The notes below the pieces were generated by a model. It was given only the letters and a program-made list of their open reading frames with translations, did no database searches and was not told the DNA's origin. From the NCBI GenBank assembly GCA_021234155.1, contig JAJEKV010000002.1, forward strand, positions 7,459,046 to 7,523,045: a stretch of DNA of 64,000 nt, written 5' to 3'. The position numbers and the translations under genes were made by a program. Below, piece by piece: positions 56,691-64,000 of this stretch (the first letter of the stretch is position 1; every line of letters starts with the position of its first letter). The stretch is from Isoetes taiwanensis (taxonomy: Eukaryota > Streptophyta > Lycopodiopsida > Isoetales > Isoetaceae).

Positions 56691-57265
56691 AAGAAGTTGA
56701 TCATGTAATATTTTCATAGTTAAACTTGACATTCTGCTAGTGCATGAGGTGAATTCACATAGGTTGAAGATGGATTAGATCCATGTGTTGTACAATGGGA
56801 TCAAAGGGAGAAATAGGCTGAAAGTTTATCTAAAATGTTAATGACCTAGGTTAATGTTAATGACCTAGGTTATTTATGCCTAAGGTTGAAGCCGAGGTTA
56901 TTTGAAGCTAAGGTTAAGAAATCTCGGCAATGGAGATCTCGGCAATGGAGAAAGGTCAGGCTAATCGGCCGGACCTGAAATTATTAAAACAAGAAGTATT
57001 ATCCTGTGATATAGATGATCCGGTGTGATTACAGTAGTTTCAAGGTTGAAAGGATCGGGCTTCTGCTATCGAAATTGAAGTCAAAGATGCTACAGTAATA
57101 CATTCAATACCATATGAACAGTGATTATTTCGATGGTTAAATAATACTAGATATTATTGCATAAGTTGAAATTGACATTGCTAGAGACATTGCTAGGATC
57201 TAATAATTACTTGAATGTTTGGAATCTAATTTTGTCTAGCATTTTGTCTAGCTAAATTACTTCAT

Positions 57266-57278
57266 TGGTATCAGAGCC
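57266..57278 (+). promoter_or_regulatory. Copia primer-binding site (initiator-Met tRNA)
   Basis: TGGTATCAGAGCC one base after the LTR end. It is identical to the plant initiator-Met tRNA complement and is the best-preserved of the three priming sites in this window. Confidence 0.85.
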
Positions 57279-57290
57279 AGCATTGCAATA

Positions 57291-58200
57291 ATGTCTACTA
57301 GATTTGGAGCAAATTTACTAACATCTATTGAAGTGTTTAAAGGAGATAGTGGATTTCAGATATGGAAACAGGGAATCAGACAGGTTCTGTATCTTATAGA
57401 TGGAGAAAATACCAGGAGAACCTCTACAATGCTAAGATCCAGGAATTCTGTTGCAGGGGAGACAAGTGAAGCATCAATTGAAGGAGGAGGCAATAATGTT
57501 CCTGTAAACTCAAGAGTTGCTGCAAGTATAGAACATGATGATGAATCCATTATAACAAGCAAAGTTGGTAATGTTATCAAACTGAAACTAAGGGGTATGA
57601 ATCCAAAGGAAATGTGGGACTATATGGTGAGTCAGTATGAGATTAAAACCTCATCCCAAATTGACATGTTGGAAAAACAACTTAGGAAGTTGAAATTATT
57701 TGAGAAGGATAATATGACTGAATTTTTGGAAAGGTTTCACTCTATAATTGCAGATTTGGAGGGAGCTGGGATAATTCTTAATGATCAATATCAAATCTTG
57801 TCACTTGCAAGATCTGTATCCCATAATAATCAACTGGCCACACTGATCAAAAATGTGGCAAGGTCCAAAGAGCATGCTATTCAGATGATAAGGACAGAAT
57901 TTGAACAAAAGAGTGCTAGTTATGAAGATGACACTGCTGAAGTTTTGTATGCAGGGAAGGCAAAGAAAGGTGGAGTACCAAGCAAGGACAAACTCAGGCC
58001 ATGCTATAATTGCAACCAATATGGACATCTTAAGTATGACTGTCCTAATGAAGGTAAAATTATAAATGCTTTAATTGTGATGGGAAGGGACATGTAGCTG
58101 CTAATTGTCCAAGTCCAAGATGGACTGTAGGAAGAGGTAGAGGAAGATCTGCAAACTCAAGGGGAAATTTCACTAGAGGAAGAACTGCATACAGGGGCAA
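57291..58200 (+). pseudogene. Copia gag with two zinc knuckles
   Basis: A 268-residue open frame, STRFGANLLTSIEVFKGDSG then FQIWKQGIRQ, a UBN2 core (MNPKEMWDYMVSQYEIKTSS, EKQLRKLKLFEKDNMTEFLE, YQILSLARSVSHNNQLATLI) and the first knuckle CYNCNQYGHLKYDC. One base is then lost or gained near 58050, and the second knuckle CFNCDGKGHVAANC continues in a shifted frame with a basic RGRGRSANSRGN tail. Apart from this shift the gag is well preserved, so this copy is younger than the one at 52.3 kb. Confidence 0.9.
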
Positions 58201-58213
58201 TCCATCTGTTAAT

Positions 58214-58530
58214 GTGGTCAAAGAATCAAATGCAAATGAAGAGAAAGAAGAGGATGACACTGCTGAGGTAAGAAATGCAATTGCTTTGAATATTTCAAAT
58301 GATTTGCAAAGTAAGGATAACAAGATGCTAATCATAGATTCAGGAGCTGAGAAAACTGTGACCTATGATCAAACTCTGTTGAAAGAATGCAAGAAGAAGG
58401 AAGTTGGTCATGTTCAACTAGGAGATGGAGCCATACAGAAGATTGAAAGACACTGGAATATTGGAAATATTTAATTTGGAAGGAAAGGCTGGGCGCTCAA
58501 TGTCCCTGGAATGATGAAAGACGTCAGTTA
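58214..58530 (+). pseudogene. Copia protease, truncated
   Basis: The frame reads NKMLIIDSGAEKTVTYDQTL with the catalytic D-S-G of retroviral-type aspartic proteases, then VGHVQLGDGAIQKIERHWNI. A shift follows, after which GKAWALNVPGMMKDV, the conserved L-x-x-V-x-x-V-P-x-M stretch after the protease, can be read near 58480-58525. The element is cut off there. Confidence 0.8.
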
Positions 58531-58541
58531 CGAAACGAGGG

Positions 58542-58610
58542 TCTCGACTCCCGAGTCGAGAAAGGAAAAAGTTAAAGACTCGGAGGTTTCTCGACTCGCG
58601 AGTCGAGAAA
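58542..58610. repeat. Two CTCGACTC-type palindromes at the Copia break
   Basis: 58543-58560 is CTCGACTCCCGAGTCGAG, a palindrome but for its centre. 58587-58610 is a perfect 24-bp palindrome with core CTCGACTCGCGAGTCGAG. They belong to the family found at 60720-61157 and flank the minus-strand methyltransferase-like gene on its 3' side. Confidence 0.9.
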
Positions 58611-58740
58611 CACTCCGAGAGCAAAGTGAACTCACCTCAGGCCCTTTTTCCACGGTAGTCTTATTTCTGAAAGTCACATATTTTATCAAATGACGTTTGG
58701 CCACCTATTGTCTTAAAAAAATTTCACTTTTCCACTATGA

Positions 58741-58884
58741 AAATAAGACATGTCTTATTTAGGTTCGGGATAGGCTTGGATTGTAAATGGAGTCTTATTT
58801 TATTCTGGGGGATTTCCCCCGCCGTAAAATAAGACACCTAGTCTTATTTGAAATATAACTAAAAATAAGACGTGTCTTATTTTT
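58741..58884. repeat. Cluster of AATAAGAC/GTCTTATT inverted repeats
   Basis: 58741-58760 is a perfect 20-bp palindrome (AAATAAGACATGTCTTATTT). 58792-58835 is a hairpin with arms GTCTTATTTTA and TAAAATAAGAC and an inner GGGGGA/TCCCCC stem. 58841-58871 pairs GTCTTATTT with AAATAAGAC. 58861-58884 pairs AAAAATAAGAC with GTCTTATTTTT. The cluster lies just downstream of the minus-strand gene and looks like a compact foldback or MITE-like element. Confidence 0.8.
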
Positions 58885-60644
58885 TCATAGTTTTCCACTA
58901 GTATTTTAGTGGTGTCATTTATGACTACCATGCAATGGAAAAGCAAGATTCAATTTGTATGTCTCATTTTTAGTCCTGGAGTCACAAATAGTGTCATATA
59001 TGATATATGGCAGTCGTATTTTGCGACTACTGTGGAAAAAGGGCCTCAATCTCAGATTCTCCAGAATTTGTTCCGCAGCATTCTCGTCTAAACCTTGGAC
59101 ATCTCCGTCACCCTGGCTGTCAGCTTTGTCTTCGTCATCATCGTCCTTACTACTTCCAGCTGTCTTCCTCTCTTTGAAATGCTCATAAAGCAGGTCCAGG
59201 TATGACCGAATGGTTTCAACCATGTCCTTATTTCCAACCACGGATATTGGTTTCATTCCATACAACATAGCCCCTTGAGAGAACAGGCCATTCATGTACC
59301 ACTCGCATACAATGTGATCTCCCTCGACCAAGCTGGTTATGAAGTACTTGATAACTCTTGGCCGGATAGGAATTCTATGTATTGAACCTGTCGCACCATC
59401 AGTGCTGACTTTGCCAATCAATGGCACATCCTCCATAAATCTGCCGCCCTTCCAGGGTTCCATATGCTCTTGAGAAATCATGAACTTATCAAGATAGTGG
59501 TGCTCGCTGACCACCACTTGTCCAGGTCTGCATTCGATTTTGAAACCATAACCAAGACTATATTGGCAAAACTTGGTGCCTTCGGCAAACCAAGTCTACA
59601 CTCATGTTCTAGTTCGTATATGGAATACAAGATCCTATTGGTGAAGTTAATATCAGCTGCCCATTGTGACACAGCAGTTGTCTGATTGCCCGGCATGCAA
59701 AAGATAAACAAACTGAAAGTATCCAGCTCGGTCATGTCCAGACACGTCTTGTACCACTGCTCAATGTCAGCTTTTTCATAAAATAGGGTGGGGTCTTCGA
59801 TCATATTAATGGCAAATAGTGCCACGGGCCCAGGCGCCAGTTCCAGACCACCAAACCCCTTGTGTCCCAAGGTTACCAAGAAGGGAGGGGAGCTATCATC
59901 GGTCTTAAATGGGACCACCCCGAATCCAAGCTTTCGCTTCAGAAGTGCCATAGCACGTTCAGGAAAGGGGAGGGTTTTGACGTTACGCTTTAGCTTCGTG
60001 TTGATGTATGGTTGACATAGCCGGTTCAACTCCTTCATGTCTTCCTCATCAAGCGCAACCTTCTCCTTATAATAATCAAAATCATGGCATGCATTGGATG
60101 CAACATTGCGAAACTCTGTGATGCCTTCTTCCAACGCACGCCGTCTCTTTAGGACTGTGGCGTAATCCTTTGCGTCCTGCATTTTTGAACTTCTAGTCTT
60201 TCTTAGCAGGATTGTTCCATCCAGGATTCTGCCCTGCAGGTCAAATGTTTCTTTGTCCGACAGGCCCTGTATCCTTTTCATGAATTGCTTGTCGAACAAC
60301 TTTGGGTCCGGCCTAGTTGGCAATTCTCCATTGCTGTCCTTAGCTTGCCTCTCGTCCGTAGAGCCCATATCTCAGTCCATTTCTCCCAGACCGCCTCAAT
60401 GCAGAGAATGAGGTCATATTGGTTAGATAGAGACTCCCTGCCCTTTCTTGGTGTTCTCTTCTTCTTCTCATCTTCATCATCTCTCATCATCTTCCTGGCC
60501 TTCTAGAAGAACATATCTGCAGAGTTTCTCGAAGGTCTTCCACTTATCCGAGGGAGCCCTGTTCCTTTAGGCCGCTGAGGACAACCCAATGCTTTCCATT
60601 ATTGCCAAGCGTGTATGATCTGGTCCGGATACGGGCTGCAATCA

Positions 60645-61176
60645 ATAAATGGAAGTACGTTAGAGCATGGAAGTACATCCTAAATCCAGAAGGATACAAG
60701 AAATAGGATGCATGGGCTTTATCGACTCGCGAGTCGAGAATACCCACAGGAGAGGAGAAAACAAAGAAGCAGAGTGGCCAGAGTGAAAGCATCGCGCATT
60801 CCCAAATCTTTGCTTTCACGCCTCTTTGAACGATGGAACTTAGAATATCAACTAAGCTACATTGCCCAAAGAGGCGGGGAAAGAAAGATTGGGAAGGCTC
60901 GATGCCTTCACTCTTCAACCATTAATCTCTAATGTTTTCTCTATTCCTCTGGAGTTTCTCGATCGTGAGTCGAGAAAGTAAGAGGAACACAGGAAAGCAG
61001 AGGATTTAGGGTCTTTCTCGACTCGCGAGTCGAGAAAGCCCATACGTCCTCTTCTTCCCTTTTTGCCTCTGTCTTTCTCGACTCGCGAGTCGAGAAAGCC
61101 CCCGAATCCTCTAATTTCCTTTTTTCTTTGGGCTTTCTCGACTCGCGAGTCGAGAATCGCCTCGAAGCAGAGACAG
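60645..61176 (-). other. Probable intron of the minus-strand gene, holding the palindromes
   Basis: Read on the minus strand, the coding series ends at ACATAAG/GTAAAT (about 61177) and resumes after TTTATTGATTGCAG at about 60646 with RIRTRSYTLGNNGKHWVVLS. Everything between lacks conserved coding and holds five palindromes. The phase does not join perfectly with the frames I can read, so the exact borders are provisional. Confidence 0.45.
60955..61157. repeat. 60-bp tandem array of perfect palindromes
   Basis: Palindromes with core CTCGACTCGCGAGTCGAG are centred near 61025, 61085 and 61145, exactly 60 bp apart, with spacers that are C/T-rich and only loosely similar. A fourth, imperfect copy (CTCGATCGTGAGTCGAG) is at 60958-60974, and another core lies at 60722-60737. 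The best copies extend to 26 bp with perfect symmetry. Each carries four CpG sites in an otherwise CpG-poor region. Confidence 0.9.
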
Positions 61177-62099
61177 TAATTTACCTTATGTAGCTGGCAC
61201 TTGCTGCTATTGTATTCTGGCAGTGGCTAATGCTGGTGAGCTCCGTTGGTGGCGTGTCCGCTGAGAGAACTCTGCACTCTCGTTTGGAATATCTGTGCTT
61301 GATCCTTTGGGGCACTTCCTTTTCCGTCTGCAATACTTGTGCTACCCTTACTGAATGCTGACTGTCCACAACCCAAAACCTCACATCTTTTCCCTTCAGG
61401 TCATCCTCAGTGGTCCACCTGAACAACTCACCAGGACGCTCTGCTGAATGGTATGACATCCGCAGGCATTGGATACGCAACGGGATGACGCACCATTAGG
61501 TTCAGAATCTCTAGCATGTGTGCCTGATTAAATTCCCTGTGGTTGAACAGGACCACATCGCCAGTGCAAACCTTCAACCGTCTTATGTCCAGCAGCAACT
61601 TGTGTCCAATTCCCAATGGATAATATTGAGCCAGCCGATCTTTTCGACCCCTTTCTGAGATTTTCTTATCTGGTCATCTGGATCCAAGTATTGGGAATCG
61701 ACCATTTCATCCTCTTCATCAGCATCTGAATCCTCTCGTGTACTATCTGCTTCCTGACTTGCACTCCCTTCTGAAGATTTCTCTTTCTGAACTACATCCT
61801 TAGTAACTGTAGAGTGCTTTAAAGTTTTCAGCACGTTGGACGTGAAGTTCCCGGTGTTGAAAAGCTTCTCTCTCACCCTGGAAATCTCCATTCCGAGTTC
61901 CCTAGATGTCAGGGTTCCGGCCTCCTTCATCCCTTCCAAATCCTTCCAGCCAAGGTTCTGACAATTTAAAGGCGCCGGCCTTTTGTCGGTCCCCTTGGCC
62001 TTGCTCATTGAAGTGGACGAATAATTGGAGACAGATAACTTCTTGGTGTGATAGAATTTACCCTTCAGGCATTGGCAGGATTGGCTCGCTATAGTGAAG

Positions 62100-64000
62100 C
62101 AGATTTTGAAGAAAGCCGGCATGCGAGATTACGATTACTTCGTATACTTGGATGACGATACTTGGAATATGTGCCTGTAAGTGGCTCAGCTGTTCTATGA
62201 AGACCAACTAAAAGATGAGAAAGGTGAAACGATAGTGGTTAAGGACCGGCTGAGAATGTTCACGAATAACAAATGCCGACCTTTAAAGTCCATGCACCCA
62301 ATGGATTTGCAAAGACTGTTGACTGAGATCATGGCAGGCACCACCTTCATCAAGACCACCAAAGATTACACTGGCAGGCGTGTCATGAAAATTCGGGCGG
62401 GGAACTGAAGAAGATTGGCACCGTTGAGCGAGCACTCATCAAATATCTGAAAGAAGTAAAGAAGCTCAAAGTTCAGAATATGGCAGATTTGAGAAAAATT
62501 CATCCAATATTCACAGAGAATTTGATGCTGGTGTTCGCCAACAGTGTCAATGATTGGGTTGATAGCCGCAAGGAGGCAGAAATGCTTAACCTTCCCCAGG
62601 CTCTTATCGCAAAGGTTAATGAATATCTGCGTGGATTGGTTGAAGAGGGATCTAAATAATTCAAGTGCTACCGTGTTAGTCCTCTGGAGATGTCAGTTGA
62701 TGTGGTGAATACATCTGCTCATTTTATCGGATGTGATTTTAGGAATATCAGAAAATAGAGCATGGAAGAATACCAAAAACTCTTGGACCAGATCAGTGTA
62801 CTAACGGACCAGCAACTATATTGGATCACGGTGTTTATCAGTCCAGATCGTTTGAGTGAGTGCTTGTCCGCCATGAAGACGATAGACGGTCGTAGTCGTG
62901 TATGGGTGGGAGCGTATCAGGATCCTAAAAAGAGAAACCCTTCCTCTAAAGTTCGCGAGCTGCAAGGTAATGTATGTGGCCAGAGACCAAGCAGCTGCCC
63001 CTGCTCTGCATGACCTGAATCTATGCTTCATCGACGCGGACCATCCTCAAGAGTATTCAAAGTTTCCGCAACACTTGAAAGAACTCGAGGACATAGAGAA
63101 GAACCTGCCCGATCATGAATGCGCAGCAGGTAACTTGTGCAGTCGTCCATTTCTTTTCAATACCAATTATAACGCTTGTCTACTTTCCTTTAGCATATTG
63201 GTTGTATCGGCCTTGGGGTGATAAGGGTGCAGCAGGAGGCACGGGTGCTCTATTGCCAAATCAACTGGATTCCAGGACATGCACATACCTAGTGCGCAAA
63301 TTTATGTTGAAGGGTTGCAGTATCCTGGATTTCTTCTCTGGAGGATCATTTAGCCGTGCAGCATTGTGCGAAGGGTATAAAGCTTCTGCATTTGAGATTG
63401 ATGAGACTATGCAGCTTAAGCTTGTTCAAATTTTTGATCAACTCAAAGTAATCCTGGACGAGAAGAAGTCGCAAGCCCGTGCATTGCAAAAGATAGCAGA
63501 GGGAAAAAAGAAAGTAGGTGGCTCCAAGGCATCGAGAGTAGCGAGCACTCCTCCACCTCCTTGTCCATTTCCTGCACAAACAGTGCACGAGTTGCAATCC
63601 ACTTTCCGAATGTCTAAGGATTCTGTCACAGACCATTTGAGAAGGATTACAGGTTTTGGAGCAAAGGACATGTCTTTCTTTAGAAAGAAGAAGGACAACA
63701 TTAATGCTTTGGCAGGCATTACACTAGTGTGCATGCAAGATGTGGTCGAGGGTAGCTCGAAGTTTACGCAGCTAGTCCTCAAGGATCAAGAACCTTCTGT
63801 TGTGCTGGAAACGCAAGAAGCTCAACCTGTGGACCCAGTACCACCGGAGCAAGATAAGGAGGTTGAGGTTGAGGTTGAGAAGAAGGTTGAGGTTGAGAAG
63901 GAGGTTGAGATTGAGGGAGAAGATGCTACGCTAACCCCCGAAGAATTCCTGGCCACGATGGAGTTTCTAAAGCAAGCGGCACAGGGAGGTGTAGAAGGTG
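62100..64000 (+). CDS. DNA-methyltransferase-like protein (beta-class motif order), partial
   Basis: Plus-strand gene, divergent from the previous one and running past the window end. Upstream pieces are broken (62100-62408 AGMRDYDYFVYLDDDTWNMC; about 62400-62660 TVERALIKYLKEVKKLKVQN; 62762-63013 LDQISVLTDQQLYWITVFIS; 62960-63129 MYVARDQAAAPALHDLNLCF then IDADHPQEYSKF). A 64-bp intron (63130-63193) joins in phase to AYWLYRPWGDKGAAGGTGAL and TCTYLVRKFMLKGCSILDFF then SGGSFSRAALCEGYKASAFE, an F-x-G-G/S motif I with the acidic residue of motif II, at the position expected in beta-class N6-adenine/N4-cytosine methyltransferases. No D-P-P-Y is visible upstream. The C-terminal extension has KKVGGSKASRVASTPPPP and Glu/Val/Lys repeats and is open to 64000. 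The last 806 bp have no frame break. Confidence 0.55.

Larger units (their letters stand above)
56836..58530 (+). mobile_element. Copia retrotransposon, 5' part (LTR, PBS, gag, protease)
   Basis: The priming site TGGTATCAGAGCC (57266-57278) is a perfect match to the initiator-Met complement. The LTR ends TTACTTCA at 57264 and probably starts TGTTAATGACC at 56836 or 56855 (that start is itself duplicated), so it is about 410-429 bp. Gag begins at 57291 and the protease follows. The element stops around 58530, just past a LNVPGMMKDV reading, and palindromes start 12 bp later. The rest of pol and the 3' LTR are not in the window. Confidence 0.8.
58915..62070 (-). pseudogene. ParB-like plus DNA-methyltransferase-like protein, spliced, frameshifted
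   Basis: The minus-strand gene begins about 62009 (MSKAKGTDKRPAPLNCQNLG). The N-terminal part runs to 61583 with an acidic DSDADEEDEMVDSQYLDPDD segment. 61616-61428 and 61480-61181 in shifted frames give VCTGDVVLFNHREFNQAHML and DVRFWVVDSQHSVRVAQVLQ then ECRVLSADTPPTELTSIS, resembling a ParB/sulfiredoxin fold (D-G-x-H-R-x-x-A, second Gly replaced). An intron with palindromes follows (61176 to about 60645), then GNNGKHWVVLSGLKEQ. Frames 60368-59478 and 59517-58915 carry the methyltransferase-like part: LFAINMIEDPTLFYEKADIE in place of D-P-P-Y, DTFSLFIFCMPGNQTTAV, and IRPRVIKYFITSLVEGDHIV with CEWYMNGLFSQGAMLYG in place of motif I. Key residues are degenerate, so activity is doubtful. Confidence 0.55.

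Noticed and set aside
60720-61157. CRISPR-like array
   Set aside because: The repeats are palindromes with 60-bp period, but spacers are not of constant unique character, two intervals are irregular, the DNA is plant nuclear and no cas genes exist.
58915-64000. Bacterial contamination or a phage restriction-modification locus
   Set aside because: Introns with GT..AG borders, plant-like base composition and flanking Copia sequence show eukaryotic nuclear DNA.

Overview
This is a nuclear plant window: AT-rich, introns with GT..AG borders, one clearly functional-looking spliced host gene, and otherwise almost wall-to-wall transposable-element debris. The plant assignment rests on the NAC-beta/BTF3 gene (39468-40277), on Copia elements primed by initiator-Met tRNA, and on L1-type LINEs with a C-terminal RVT zinc knuckle. 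The mix of elements (Crypton-like recombinase gene, ParB/DNA-methyltransferase-like proteins) hints at a non-seed plant such as a fern or its relatives, but that is inference.

Layout. 1-1430: a tRNA-headed SINE-like unit on the minus strand whose body is amplified in tandem. 2.77-6.38 kb: decayed LINE (endonuclease, RT, zinc knuckle, short-repeat tail). 7.2-9.2 kb: SINE-related repeats and a minus-strand LINE 3' part. 10.0-10.5 kb: a MITE. 11.6-12.3 kb: a hAT remnant. 12.4-22 kb: mostly unassigned sequence with small tandem duplications. 22037-32277: one LTR retrotransposon on the minus strand, complete at both ends (LTRs of about 620 bp, PBS, purine tract, 5-bp duplication GAATC) with no recognisable gag-pol; it carries a nested LINE (24.2-27.3 kb) and a probable Helitron 3' end (30803) downstream of gene-like exons. 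32.8-37.2 kb: purine-biased repeat block with MITEs and an alternating TG/CA tract. 37.2-38.1 kb: a 5'-truncated L1 with a 15-bp duplication. 39.1-40.7 kb: the NAC-beta gene. 41.5-45.6 kb: an L1, with an 18-bp duplication, inserted next to or in the 3' LTR of a minus-strand Copia element (RNase H end at 46.4-46.7 kb).

47751-50871 is a 3.1-kb unit bounded by 28-bp inverted repeats and containing a spliced gene related to the DUF3504/Crypton tyrosine-recombinase family. 51.9-58.5 kb holds the 5' halves of two related Copia elements, both broken off at short palindromes, with a DUF8039-like gene and an unrecognised minus-strand exon between them.

58.9-64.0 kb is the most unusual part. Two diverged genes, back to back on opposite strands, encode proteins with features of beta-class N6/N4 DNA methyltransferases. 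The minus-strand one has an upstream ParB-like segment. The plus-strand one keeps a canonical motif I and is open to the window end. A family of perfect palindromes (core CTCGACTCGCGAGTCGAG) lies in the probable intron and at the downstream edge of the minus-strand gene, partly as a 60-bp tandem array. Both genes carry frameshifts, so at least these copies look decaying.
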